A stretch of 64,000 nucleotides of DNA from Aeoliella straminimaris (GCF_024054565.1 NZ_JAMXLR010000092.1:744001-808000); one strand, 5' to 3'; shown: positions 29,601 through 37,673, numbered from the stretch's first letter. Made by a program: numbers and translations. Notes: generated by a model not told the origin, from the letters alone.

Positions 29601-31315
29601 GCATACGAAGGCGTTGCCCCGGCCAGCCGGCGACCGATATCGAACACCACGCTGCGTTCGAGGTTCGCCAGTGGTTGTTTCCATAGTAGCTTGCCGGTTT
29701 CGGCTTCCAGTTGCAGCAAATGGATCGAGTTGGCGAACTCGGCCAGCACGCACAGCGTGTCGCCCACCGCAATCGGAGCACCCAGGAAGAAACAGCCAGA
29801 CAGCTCTTCGTTGTTCTCGCCATTAATTTCCCACAACCGCTTGCCTTCGGTTCGCAGGTCGTAGGCGGTAAGGGTATTGCCTGGCTCCTCGTACTCGCTG
29901 CCGGCCTGGCGTAGCAGTTGTAGGCGGAAACGCATGTTGTTCCGCAAGTGAATGCTGTCGAGATTGCGTATCGCGTACACCCGATCGCCATCGCTGCTCA
30001 GCGCCCCGTATACGGCGTCGACCCACAGGCGTTGCTCCAGGGCCTCCAAGGCCACGGCGCCTTGCTCACCACCATCGCCAAACGGCAGGTTGATGGTGTT
30101 TGTATCTTCTTCGACCGATTCGCCCCGCGTCTCCCACACGCGTCGCCCGGAGTTGAAGTCGACGGCCACCAGGTTGCTGGGCGTGCGGACAATCACGTAG
30201 TTGCCGACCGCGATTGGACTGGCGACCAGGCCCCAACTTACCCCACGACGATGCTGCCATTGCAGACGGGACTCAAGGCGTTGGGCGATGTGATATTCCT
30301 TCACCGTCCGTGCGTCCCAGGTTGGCCAGACGTGCGGCGCACCTCCGGCAACGTACAAGGGATTCCGTGAGGCGCTACGTCCTTCGACCAACCAGGCGTC
30401 GTCCTCCGATCGCTGCAGTTTGGAAGCGGCGCTCGACAGGCTCTGGAGCCACTGGCCCACGTCGTTGTTGCCGATCAGTTGTTCCACTTCGGCCCGGGCG
30501 GTCGGCGAGGGAATGTTCTGCAGACGCTTGGATGCTTCTTCCAGCGAGCCCTGCTTGTCCGTAGCCGCGTAGCACAGCACCAGTCGCACGTCGATCAACG
30601 CTTCGTACCTTGAGGCGGCCTTGGGCCAGGTGCGAAGTTCTTCATACAGAGCGGCCGCTCTTGAGTAACGGCCGGCGTCCATTTCGGCTTGAGCCAGCAT
30701 CAGCATGGCTTGACCAGCGGCCTCGGTCACGGGGTACCGCTGCGCCACTTGGGCCAACCCGGCCAGCGAACACTGCTGGACGGCCTGGGCCAGTTCGCGT
30801 TGAGCTTTGACGCCTTGGTCCAATTCCATGGCGGCCACGCCGGCAGCCGGAAGATTGGCCAGCAGGTCCTTGGCGGCCGCCTTGAGGCTGGTGGCCACTT
30901 TGTTCGATTGCCGACGGTGAGCCAGTTCGAAGGTGTCCTCGCTTGCCTCGAGCACTCGATCCACCAACGGTAAGCCTTCGCTGTACCTGCCCGATTCGAA
31001 GAGCTGCCGAGCCTGATCGAGATCTTGCGCCAATCGACGATCGGTCGGCAGATGGGCCGAGTAGTACAGCGAATGTAAATCGCTGATCTGATCGGGGTCA
31101 TCTTCCTCTGGAGCGGGGGTCGGTTCCGGCTGAGCCCAGCAGACTGGTTGCCACACAACTAGGCCCCACACAATCAGCGCACAGGTAGCCCACCGATGTC
31201 TCAGCAAGCAGGAGGCCAAAGCGTGCAAGGTGGATAGCAGGATCAAGGGTAGCCAGCGATGCAATCGAACTTCACGACGTCCACGACGTCCAGGAGGGTG
31301 GCTGCGGGCAATCAT
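26648..31315 (-). CDS. Giant PQQ-like beta-propeller protein with helical repeats
   Basis: A 1555-aa protein. The ATG is preceded by GGGGAG with six bases spacing. A basic n-region and two hydrophobic stretches (about 18-60, ending VVWQPVCWAQ) suggest a signal anchor or signal peptide. Residues about 75-310 are TPR-like helices. From about 340 come PQQ-like propeller blades (AVDFNSGRRVWETRG, LEAETGKLLWKQPL, CLDGHTGEKRWSIE), then a TPR-like linker (about 820-1040), then a second propeller (VDGELLWQRRDTPADG, AVDAATGQIKFAAKL, ALDAQTGKPHWNRP). It ends in an acidic IDDDD. A scaffolding role is more likely than dehydrogenase activity, as no cofactor-binding residues could be identified. It heads the co-directional locus. 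Confidence 0.85.
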   Translation of the reverse strand: MIARSHPPGRRGRREVRLHRWLPLILLSTLHALASCLLRHRWATCALIVWGLVVWQPVCWAQPEPTPAPEEDDPDQISDLHSLYYSAHLPTDRRLAQDLDQARQLFESGRYSEGLPLVDRVLEASEDTFELAHRRQSNKVATSLKAAAKDLLANLPAAGVAAMELDQGVKAQRELAQAVQQCSLAGLAQVAQRYPVTEAAGQAMLMLAQAEMDAGRYSRAAALYEELRTWPKAASRYEALIDVRLVLCYAATDKQGSLEEASKRLQNIPSPTARAEVEQLIGNNDVGQWLQSLSSAASKLQRSEDDAWLVEGRSASRNPLYVAGGAPHVWPTWDARTVKEYHIAQRLESRLQWQHRRGVSWGLVASPIAVGNYVIVRTPSNLVAVDFNSGRRVWETRGESVEEDTNTINLPFGDGGEQGAVALEALEQRLWVDAVYGALSSDGDRVYAIRNLDSIHLRNNMRFRLQLLRQAGSEYEEPGNTLTAYDLRTEGKRLWEINGENNEELSGCFFLGAPIAVGDTLCVLAEFANSIHLLQLEAETGKLLWKQPLANLERSVVFDIGRRLAGATPSYANGLVLCPTGAGSVVAVDPVKHSLEWAFRFEVDEDLATRATTGWQQQFGAYQPALTSRWQRNRVIASGDALLVTAPECEQLYCLDGHTGEKRWSIERGDYDYLAGVAGDRVVLVAGRYVGLLDLETGEPASENSRVELPDELTVAGLGVLTNDALMLPLSNNQVGIVNVSSGTFERALALREGASVGNLAFHRGALLSQSPTSLARFDQMSLLREQLAQNEKDGVSNADTLRVRGELAWGEGDLDQAIRLLLEAHQQDAEDSLVKMRLTKALVTGLRNDYQQYKQHSELLASLSTDTPQRLELYRFNVEGSLAASDPAEAYEYVHKIFLIDREAMLERNDNHEVQAERWFAARLNELWDMADEPLRERIAKDVQQWFDDAQVDPSTSKLARLVRYFGGIPAGRIARLRLADEYVATQRYAEAELLLLQSAKEAASNGGLEELRAQVAALVPGLESGDTLEQYFTSHSTWPDGKVETSIDRGRAGSNRNTTVSRGLRSRSNARLLVEPHSCGLPTNGPVTLALSYGSQNQLFAWNQFGEVTHGIPMQFVALQNSNTNTELACMRFGHFAVLGAGDQVAVVDLRQGELEEGPLLWSSPPSSRGNRRTLRAVQVGGRTVIRSLPTQGETDGPTGELCSATPQGVVLRGEELLRCYGTVDGELLWQRRDTPADGAAFGDSEYLFLKADGEVTGVVLSMIDGSTLGEWQNPEGKTILTYGRNVVVTQLRAGRRLIRVVDVLSGKVLLERSYSGSATQPVVSSNLVLVMEPTGELEAVDAATGQIKFAAKLKPERQLETIHLLPSDDLLILATNTRTTAQHNTAGNEMLENSPIISGHVYALDAQTGKPHWNRPASVRGQGLWRMQPTASPALVFISREEARQGSNQSGHTRVLVLDKRTGRSLLREDELYPLDPAPWSMRIDHVAEPTVTLDLRHTLVTLQFTDSPRPPEPVALAEVEGVSKGQGSGLLGILRKLSGGSLSDPPIDDDD

Positions 31316-31981
31316 CCTTTACTCCCCGTCTCGCCTGCGGTGTGTAGAGGAAGGCAGTTACCGTCCCTCGGCTCCATCATACCGGCGGAGTAAGGATTCG
31401 GCGACTTCCTTGCTCGCCAAGTTGGCCGATGTGGACAACCGGACGGGCCGATCCTGTGCATATCTGGGCCGTTTAACCCGGGGCGAGCTTAGTGTTCTTG
31501 GGATTTTTCTACAAGCGGTTTCTCCGCACCCTTTATTGGCACTTGGTGCGAATCGCTTGAGGCAGCTTGCCGCCTCGCATCGAGGCGTGTTCGGCTGTTG
31601 TTTAGTACTCAGAGGTCCCCAAGAGGTTCCGGGGGACTTGGACAATTTTCCCCAAGTCGTTTGATTCCATTGATTTGCAACCTAGATTGTGTTGCAGCCT
31701 TCCGCTTGAGCGGGGCGCTGTACGCCCCCTCTGCAGAAGGGGTGAGTGGTGGGTTTCCTGGCACGGAACACCGGGGGGAACCAGCCGAACGGCGTGTGAC
31801 GATGAGAGCCTGAGAGGGGCGGAGTGCTCCAAAACCCTAGTTTTGTCGGGGTTTGCGATCCATTCCGCACTTGTTTTTTTCCCCCACCAGCGCTCTAATC
31901 AGCACGTTCGTTAACGGAGGACGATCCTACTCGACCCTTCCAGCCCAGTATTTCAGACTTTTTTTCGGAGGAATCAGACCC
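31316..31981. other. Intergenic region with structured sequence upstream of the HU gene
   Basis: No gene is supported in 666 bases. Stretch 31713-31840 is rich in nested stems: GGGGCG-ctgta-CGCCCC, an overlapping alternative pairing CCCC...GGGG around TCTGCAGA, and GCCG-aa-CGGC. An HU promoter follows. I could not match it to a known RNA family; it could be a small RNA gene or divergent promoter DNA. Confidence 0.4.
31871..31899 (+). promoter_or_regulatory. Predicted sigma-70-type promoter of the HU gene
   Basis: TTGTTT at 31871-31876 and TCTAAT at 31894-31899 are separated by 17 bases. The -10 matches the consensus at five of six positions. Transcription would begin near 31906, leaving a 5' leader of about 75 bases. 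Confidence 0.45.
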
Positions 31982-32311
31982 ATGGCGAAAGCCGCTCCCA
32001 AGCCGCCTACCAAGACGGAAGTCTTCGCAAACATTGCCGAGAAGACCGACTTGACCAAACGCCAAGTTGCTTCCGTGTTCGAGGCCCTGAGCGAAGAGAT
32101 CGAAAAGTCTCTGGTTGGCCGTAACGCTCCCAAGACCTTCACTCTTCACGGCCTGTGCAAAATCGTTGTTCAACACAAGCCGGCCAAGCCAGCTCGCAAG
32201 AACGTACCTAACCCCTTCCGTCCGGGCGAGACCATGGACGTTGCCGCCAAGCCGGCCAAGAACGTCGTGAAGATCCGTCCGCTCAAGCGTCTGAAGGACA
32301 TGGTTGGTTAA
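31982..32311 (+). CDS. HU-family DNA-binding protein
   Basis: A 109-aa nucleoid protein. The start is the ATG at 31982, with GGAGG at 31967-31971; the open frame extends further upstream but the added residues resemble nothing. The HU/IHF fold is visible: helices KTEVFANIAEKTDLTKRQVASVFEALSEEI, then the strand FTLHGLCKIVVQHK and the arm region with NPFRPGETMDVAAKPAKNVVKIRP. It is slightly longer than E. coli HU (90 aa), with an Ala/Lys/Pro N-terminal extension. It binds and bends DNA. A strong intrinsic terminator follows 67 bases downstream. Confidence 0.95.
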   Translation: MAKAAPKPPTKTEVFANIAEKTDLTKRQVASVFEALSEEIEKSLVGRNAPKTFTLHGLCKIVVQHKPAKPARKNVPNPFRPGETMDVAAKPAKNVVKIRPLKRLKDMVG

Positions 32312-32362
32312 TCACACCATCCAACAGACACGAGCCTGCCACTCGGCGATCGAGTGAGCCGC

Positions 32363-33427
32363 TCAAGGCGCGATTTTAAAAAGGGTCGGTGTGCCACACA
32401 AGGCATTCCGGCCCTTTTTGTGTAACACCCCACCTGCAATCCCCAGTAGGACGAGTGCCCACGACGTGGGTTCGGGGATTTCCAGTTGACTACTTGCGCT
32501 GCTGGCGTCGGCCGTTCGGAGTCCGAAGTTGCGCTTCCACACGTTGTAATCGCCAGCATCGATGTGCAGGTTGCCATTGCCATCGGCCGCTAGCTTCGAG
32601 GTGCTGCCTAGCGTGTTGCGCCACAGCGTGAAGTCGGCAAGATCCACGATTCCGTCGTCGTTGTAGTCACCCTGCTCGGTGGCGGTGGGGCCTGCGTCGA
32701 GGATGTACGAATGCGCCTCGCGAAAATTCATGCTACCCGCACCCAAGTCGGTGAGTGAACCAAACTCGAACTTGTTCGGGTGATTCTCGGCGACACCACT
32801 CCAGGTGTACTTCACCTCGCCATCGTAAAAGAACGATACCAGCTGCGTATTTGGGGCCGAACGAAGTTCGTAGGCGTGGTAATCACCAGCGCCCGACGGC
32901 GGCGAGAGCTCCAGCACGGTGCTTGATGTGGCGGTGGTTGGTATCGAGGCAATCAGCGCGCCGCTGGCGTCTGTATCAATGGCCACTCCGTAGTAGCGAC
33001 CATCAAACGTCACGGCCAGGCCCTGGTTAGCGATGCCCTGCTCCATGGCTACGAATTGGGCATTCGCTTGCAAGTTCCATCCATTCTCCCTGGCGGCGGC
33101 AACGTACTGGGGTTGCTGCAGGAAGAAGAAGTAGTGCGGTTCGACACCGGAAATACCTGGGTTATGAATCTGCCAGGCGGTGCTACCTCCACCTGCTGAG
33201 CCTGTGACACTACTGACGTAGCCATCGATGTATTGCGGCGGGTCGAAGTACGAAGGGTCGTACCACCCCCATTGCGAGGGAGACCATGCCACGGAGTAGT
33301 CGCCGGCGTAGTACTCGGCCAAGGTGATCGGTGCCGCTTCAGCTGGCAACGTGCCGAGACAGACCAGGCAAATCATACTGTGCCACAGGCACTTAGTGGT
33401 CAGTTTGAATGGAACTGTGCGGTGCAT
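32363..33427 (-). CDS. Secreted dockerin type I / PEP-CTERM protein
   Basis: Start at the ATG at 33427 (354 aa); a GTG at 33454 would add nine residues. A signal peptide (CLWHSMICLVCLGTLPAEA) is followed by a beta-rich domain of about 230 residues with no named family. Near the C-terminus there are two dockerin/EF-hand-like calcium loops (GDYNDDGIVDLADFTLWRN and ADGNGNLHIDAGDYNVWKR). A PEP-CTERM-like tail follows: IPEPTSWALVLLGIAGG then basic HKKGR. The final residues are encoded by the terminator hairpin, so the translated tail beyond HKKGR is unusually long (NALCGTPTLFKIAP). It is likely exported and sorted to the cell surface. Confidence 0.85.
   Translation of the reverse strand: MHRTVPFKLTTKCLWHSMICLVCLGTLPAEAAPITLAEYYAGDYSVAWSPSQWGWYDPSYFDPPQYIDGYVSSVTGSAGGGSTAWQIHNPGISGVEPHYFFFLQQPQYVAAARENGWNLQANAQFVAMEQGIANQGLAVTFDGRYYGVAIDTDASGALIASIPTTATSSTVLELSPPSGAGDYHAYELRSAPNTQLVSFFYDGEVKYTWSGVAENHPNKFEFGSLTDLGAGSMNFREAHSYILDAGPTATEQGDYNDDGIVDLADFTLWRNTLGSTSKLAADGNGNLHIDAGDYNVWKRNFGLRTADASSASSQLEIPEPTSWALVLLGIAGGVLHKKGRNALCGTPTLFKIAP
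32378..32419. terminator. Bidirectional intrinsic terminator
   Basis: AAAAAGGGTCGG at 32378-32389 pairs with CCGGCCCTTTTT at 32408-32419 with one wobble, giving a 12-base stem with A and T runs on each side. It can end the HU transcript and the convergent dockerin gene. It lies inside the last codons of the latter. Confidence 0.8.
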
Positions 33428-33522
33428 ACTTCTCGCAGCCCTGCGATTAGCCACTGGGTTGGTTCATTGCTATGTTCCTGCCGCTGCCTACATCAGGGCA
33501 GGAACGGGCTGCGAATGGTACT

Positions 33523-34290
33523 TCATTGCGACGCGAGAGAATACATCGATCCGTGCAAGCCACAAACTTTGGCTTCGTACTTCAATCCCAGGACGAACCG
33601 ATGGCAATCGAAGTAGTGCTGGTATTGCTGAGCATCCAGCTCCAGATTCGAACGTACTTCCCGCAGATGGTTCGCGAGTCGCTCGCAGGCCTCTTCTATC
33701 CGAGTTGCAATATAACCTGTATCGGCCGGTGGTGCGGCGGCCAACTCCAAAAACAGCTTCTCCAGCACGTACGTGTCGGCTGAAAAGCTAGCGTGGTCAA
33801 ACGCCGATGGCCAGTAGATTTCGCCGCTGCGGCGGTCGAGTTGCTCTGGCGACAAGCGGTATTCCGCGTATCGCACGGGTACCCGAGCTGCTTCTAATTG
33901 CTGCCCGAGCAGTTCGTTTTCCATTTTCAGCTGCCGCTGCTGTTGTCGCTCGGCTTCGATTAGCCGCCGGCGGGTTTGCGCGGCCTCGGTGTTGATGACC
34001 CGCAGCTGAATCTCGCGGGCACGGGCCTCGGCGAGCAGAATGCGAGCCTGGGCGTGCGATATTTGCCCATTGTAGTACGCCTGAATTACCGAAGCCGTGC
34101 CCCGGAGCACCCCTTCCTGTAGCGTCGAGCTGTGGAACTGAGGGGCATTGGGCGGCGACACCGGGTAGCTGGCCGTGGTGTGCGAGCCGCCAGGTCCATA
34201 CGGCGAAGCGGTTGGCTCGGAGATCTGTCCCCAAGCGGAGAGGGTGGGCAGCAGTGCTGCCGCAGCTATCAAGGCGGTTGGGCGAATCAT
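33523..34290 (-). CDS. Secreted coiled-coil protein of unknown function
   Basis: The start is put at the ATG at 34290, where a signal peptide begins (MIRPTALIAAAALLPTLSAWGQ); a longer frame to 34383 lacks one. This gives 255 aa. A central long coiled coil is obvious (RILLAEARAREIQLRVINTE, RRRLIEAERQQQRQLKMENE). It is followed by a helical C-terminal part with two Cys. There is a Ser/Pro/Gly-rich linker after the signal peptide. No family recognised. Confidence 0.65.
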   Translation of the reverse strand: MIRPTALIAAAALLPTLSAWGQISEPTASPYGPGGSHTTASYPVSPPNAPQFHSSTLQEGVLRGTASVIQAYYNGQISHAQARILLAEARAREIQLRVINTEAAQTRRRLIEAERQQQRQLKMENELLGQQLEAARVPVRYAEYRLSPEQLDRRSGEIYWPSAFDHASFSADTYVLEKLFLELAAAPPADTGYIATRIEEACERLANHLREVRSNLELDAQQYQHYFDCHRFVLGLKYEAKVCGLHGSMYSLASQ

Positions 34291-34417
34291 GGCGTGGGCC
34301 CCGCTATTGGATGTGGGTTTCTGGTCGGCCGACTGGGCCGGCTCACCATTGCAAGCGGAGCAAGCCACAGCGGTGGGCAGCACTATTTTCAGAAATCACA
34401 TTTCGATGCGGGAGGCC

Positions 34418-34762
34418 TCAGAAATCGTCCGGCAGATCGAACGTCTCTCCCCGCAGATCGTCGCGCCACACGTCCAGGGCATTTTGGATCCGCTCGTGGA
34501 ACAAGGTCCGCTGGGCTTTGATCATCCGCCGCTGCGCGTAGAGGATCGGCCAGAAGATCGGAATAACGGCAAACGCTACCTGCACGCAGCCGAACGCCTG
34601 CATTGAGGTCTCCATCGCCTTGTACTCGGAGATGGCGTTGCGAATGTAAAGTGATTTCGCCTTCCGCACCTCGTCTTCCGGCAGTCCCGACAGGCCTGCC
34701 AAAAACAGCTGCATACGTTCCGGCGATAGGGAACTGGCCGGGTCGTGGTGGTGATGGTTCAT
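34418..34762 (-). CDS. Small protein with one hydrophobic segment, unknown
   Basis: Start at the ATG at 34762 (114 aa), which opens with the His run MNHHHHD; the frame extends to 34825 without support. Residues 15-60 are helical and charged (SPERMQLFLAGLSGLPEDE). One hydrophobic stretch lies near 75-92 (CVQVAFAVIPIFWPILYA), followed by a basic segment RRMIKAQRTLFHERI, so a single-pass inner-membrane protein is possible. Located 127 bases behind the preceding gene. Confidence 0.6.
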   Translation of the reverse strand: MNHHHHDPASSLSPERMQLFLAGLSGLPEDEVRKAKSLYIRNAISEYKAMETSMQAFGCVQVAFAVIPIFWPILYAQRRMIKAQRTLFHERIQNALDVWRDDLRGETFDLPDDF

Positions 34763-35383
34763 GAAAAAGGTTCGACTCGGAAAGATGATTGTTGGTTGGC
34801 CGTTGTCTCGATCGTCACGAGCCATCTACAGCCCTGGTCGGTAGACAAGGGGCTCATTACCGACTGCATGGGATTTGCGCGACTAGTTTTGTCGCAGTTA
34901 GTTCTGTCGCAGCGCTGCGACAAATCGATTCACTGCGGCAAAACTCGCGTCGGTCAACTCCGGGGGCTCGATGTAAGTGCTTTCTTGGTAGTGGCTTGCG
35001 TCTTGTGTCTCGTTGGGAGCTGATCGGGTTGTTGCGCGCGATATGCCGCAGGTGCGACAAAACTCTGTTGAAGGCCTTCCGCCAGTCACCACGACCGGTC
35101 GCCACCACAACCAGCTTGGCTCCTAGTTTCGCACCCCCTATTTTCCCCCATCGAGTGTAAAATTCCTACCTGAACCTGAAAACAAGTAGACACTCGGCAC
35201 TTCGGCCTTTCCGACGCGATGGGCTGCCCTCGAGCCAGGTTGCCATCTGGAATCGAGAAGGATCCGTGTCCTTTTCGGCGGCTGATGCATGAATGAACTC
35301 GCTCGGCGATTCTAGTCGCCGGTGGTCCTTCCGATGCGGATCGATTCGCGGGGGGCACCCTCCTCGACCCGGGAGAAGTCCCA
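34763..35383. other. Intergenic region with a repeated TGCGACAAAA motif
   Basis: No gene is supported. The region contains at least five copies of TGCGACAAAA or close variants in both orientations, described separately. Three of the copies cluster at 34887-34925. Confidence 0.6.
34887..35062. repeat. Cluster of TTTTGTCGCA / TGCGACAAAA motifs with an 18-base palindrome
   Basis: Copies: TTTTGTCGCA near 34888; TTCTGTCGCA near 34902; TGCGACAAA near 34916; TGCGGCAAAA at 34934-34943; TGCGACAAAA at 35053-35062. The second and third together make the perfect palindrome TGTCGCAGCGCTGCGACA at 34905-34922. This resembles an operator cluster for a dimeric regulator, but the regulator is unknown. Confidence 0.6.
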
Positions 35384-35941
35384 CTACTTCTCGACCTGTT
35401 TCCTCGGCCACGTTCGATGCCCTGTTTCCCTCCTCATCCACAATAGCAACGCACCACCTGCAATTGCCAACAGCAGTGCGTTCGGTTCGGGCACCACGCG
35501 GCGAAGTAGGTGCTCTCCGGGTTCGAGGAGGATCGTCGAACCGCGATAGCTGATGGCCGGGCTGCCGCTGTCCGGCATGGCCATCAGTTCATAACGGACG
35601 TCCTCGGTAGTAGGGTCCAGCGCCGCGTACAAAAACCTGAAGCCAAAAAAGCCGACCTCGGGAGCTACTGTGTCCTCGACCACGGATGCGAATGGATACG
35701 GCCCGATAGGCAGCATGAAGGGATTCCGCTGATACAAATCGCTTTCGGTTGCGACCAGCAGACCATGCTCGGTGGTGGTCGTTTCGGGCACGGCAAAGGC
35801 GAACAGCAGCGGTTGGTACAGCACCTCCAGGTCTTGCGACTCTCCGTCTAACTGCGCCGGAATGCTGCCGCGGTGGGTCCATTCGTTGGAGTTGAAAACG
35901 GCTGCCAAAGTGAGACCGAACACTAAACATGAAGCACTCAT
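35384..35941 (-). CDS. Small PEP-CTERM protein, 185 aa
   Basis: Starts with a short hydrophobic segment (SASCLVFGLTLAAVF) usable as a signal peptide. The middle is beta-rich with aromatic and Pro residues (PFMLPIGPYPFASVVED, FGFRFLYAALDPTTEDVRY). A PEP-CTERM-type tail is clear: VVPEPNALLLAIAGGALLLW followed by MRRE. The tail predicts exosortase-type sorting to the surface. The sorting enzyme is not in this window. Function unknown. Confidence 0.75.
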   Translation of the reverse strand: MSASCLVFGLTLAAVFNSNEWTHRGSIPAQLDGESQDLEVLYQPLLFAFAVPETTTTEHGLLVATESDLYQRNPFMLPIGPYPFASVVEDTVAPEVGFFGFRFLYAALDPTTEDVRYELMAMPDSGSPAISYRGSTILLEPGEHLLRRVVPEPNALLLAIAGGALLLWMRRETGHRTWPRKQVEK

Positions 35942-36353
35942 GCGTCACCTCCCAGGCTATTCGCCCAGCGTGTGAGATAGCGAGCCACACGCCTCTCGAG
36001 CCAGTGAGTTGCGTGCGCTCGTGCGCCAACTGCCGCTCGTACGCTCACGCGCACTCCCCGCTTAGCGATGTTGCCGCCCATCACCCCGATTGAGGAGGCG
36101 TGGAAACGCAGCGGCACGTACCTGTGAGAACCAGGCGGCAAACGATATGCCGTCGATGATTTCGCTTGAAGAGAGCGATTTCCTGCGAATCTGCCCTCTC
36201 GTCAGCAATGCAAGTGTGCTGCCTGGTTCATCAATGTGCCGACCGGCACATGACAAGGGTCGTGACGCACCGTGCACTGCGATTGCAAGAAGTCCAACAT
36301 CAAGGTTATAAAGACGCACATCAACAATCTGCCGGCTGTAAGGGGGGAACCAC
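35942..36353. other. Intergenic region, nothing recognised
   Basis: 412 bases between divergent genes. It is C/G-rich with purine-pyrimidine stretches near 35990-36060 (GCGTGCGCTCGTGCGCC type). It must carry promoters for both neighbours, but no clear -10/-35 pair stands out. Confidence 0.4.
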
Positions 36354-36830
36354 ATGGCTGCGGTACGTATCACCGAGGGGCGCGTCGCCCGCTACGAACT
36401 TGAGATCGCCATCAAGGCGTCCAGCGAGTCTGTTTGGAAGGCAATCGTCGAACAGACAAACTCCTGGTGGCTGCCCGATTTTCATATGCTGGGACCGGAA
36501 TCGATGGTCTCACTCCAGGCTCGTGCAGGGGGAAGTCTGCTCGAGCAAACAGAAGACCAGGGAAGTTTGTTGTGGGCCACCGTGCAGATGTGCTTGCCCG
36601 AGCAGTTCACCCTCTATCTATTGTTGCACACCGCCCCCGACTGGGGCGGGCCGACCACCAGCAGCATGAAGATCGCCCTCGAACCGGTCGATCAGACAAG
36701 TTGTGTCTTGAAGCTGGCCGACGCCCTCGTGGGGCACATCAGCGAACAGAACGTGCAAGAACTTCGCCGCGGCTGGGAATCGCTGTTTGCCGGCGGGCTG
36801 AAACAGTTTGTAGAGGCCAACTCGAACTGA
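36354..36830 (+). CDS. SRPBCC (START/Bet v1-like) domain protein
   Basis: A soluble 158-aa protein with a GGGGGGAA sequence before the ATG. The fold of the AHSA1/SRPBCC family is seen: an early strand YELEIAIKASSESVWKAIVEQTNSWW, central strands (MVSLQARAGGSLLEQT) and a long C-terminal helix (QELRRGWESLFAGGLKQFVE). Such proteins bind small hydrophobic ligands or act as co-chaperones; the ligand is not known. Divergent from the 185-aa PEP-CTERM gene. Confidence 0.85.
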   Translation: MAAVRITEGRVARYELEIAIKASSESVWKAIVEQTNSWWLPDFHMLGPESMVSLQARAGGSLLEQTEDQGSLLWATVQMCLPEQFTLYLLLHTAPDWGGPTTSSMKIALEPVDQTSCVLKLADALVGHISEQNVQELRRGWESLFAGGLKQFVEANSN

Positions 36831-36893
36831 GTGTTCGCCTGACGAGCGAACGTTGCGCGACAAACCAGTCGCCCAACCCCGGTGTGTTCCAGG

Positions 36894-37610
36894 TTATTCG
36901 CTCTCGATCTCGCGGATCTCGATGTTGCGGAACCAGACCTTGTTACCGTGGTCTTGCAGTTGGATACGGCCTTTCGGATTCTGGAAGATGTTTTTGACGG
37001 GGCCAAACTTCGTCTTCTTGATCTGCTGCGCCCACTCCGGAGTGTCCGTATCGACGTCGAGAACTTTCTCGCCATTGAGCCAGTGTTCCAGATGGGAACC
37101 AACGGCGACGATGCGACCGGTGTTAAACTCATCAGTCGGTTTCAACTTCTTGTCTTTCTTGGGCGCCTGCAGCATGTAGATGGCGGCAGTGCTGGTGTCG
37201 GCCGAGCTGTTTCGATTGGCGTCGTCCCAAATCTGGTACTCGTATCCCAGCCAGCCGGGCCGGCCGAAAGTGCCTTTGTCGTAGTGAGCGATACGGTACT
37301 TGATACCACTATTACCGCGGCGAGAGATCCGCCACTCGAAGCGGAGTTCGAAGTTGCCGTAGTCCTTCTCCGTATAGATGCTGCCCCCGCTACCGGTGCG
37401 AACGAGCAGACCGTCCTCGGCCTGCCAGCCTCGCGTTACGGGCTTGCCGTCGGCAGTCGTCCAGCCCTGGAGAGTCTTGCCATCGAACAGCGGGACGAAC
37501 TCACCTTCGTTGGCGGAGTCGGCAGCAATTGCCTGGTGGCCAAAAAGCAGGATGGCGATGAACGAAAGAACAATCCGCGCAGCGCGCGGGCAGCTTTGGA
37601 TCGAAAGCAT
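36894..37610 (-). CDS. Secreted DUF1080 (3-keto-disaccharide hydrolase-like) protein
   Basis: 238 aa with a signal peptide (residues 1-29, IVLSFIAILLFGHQAIAA). The DUF1080 signature is complete: FVPLFDGKTLQGW, a GNSGIKYRI strand, GYEYQIWDD and closing strands RIQLQDHGNKVWFRNIEIREI. The concanavalin-like fold of this family is very abundant in planctomycetes; members have been shown to be 3-keto-glucoside hydrolases in other species, whereas activity here is inferred. Confidence 0.92.
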   Translation of the reverse strand: MLSIQSCPRAARIVLSFIAILLFGHQAIAADSANEGEFVPLFDGKTLQGWTTADGKPVTRGWQAEDGLLVRTGSGGSIYTEKDYGNFELRFEWRISRRGNSGIKYRIAHYDKGTFGRPGWLGYEYQIWDDANRNSSADTSTAAIYMLQAPKKDKKLKPTDEFNTGRIVAVGSHLEHWLNGEKVLDVDTDTPEWAQQIKKTKFGPVKNIFQNPKGRIQLQDHGNKVWFRNIEIREIESE

Positions 37611-37673
37611 GGCACTTATCGGGGGGAGGCGGGAGGATGAATGGGAAGGATGCCGGCCGTTTTCGTGAACGAT

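Noticed and set aside
26648..31315. PQQ-dependent alcohol dehydrogenase
   Set aside because: Only propeller repeats are seen; the cofactor-binding and catalytic residues of the dehydrogenases could not be identified and TPR-like segments interrupt it.
31602..31870. Possible riboswitch or 6S-like RNA upstream of the HU gene
   Set aside because: Compared by eye with cobalamin, TPP, SAM, c-di-GMP and SRP RNA patterns; none of the conserved cores was present, so only a generic structured region is reported.
36062..36373. 103-codon minus-strand frame upstream of the SRPBCC gene
   Set aside because: It overlaps the SRPBCC start and lacks protein-like composition.
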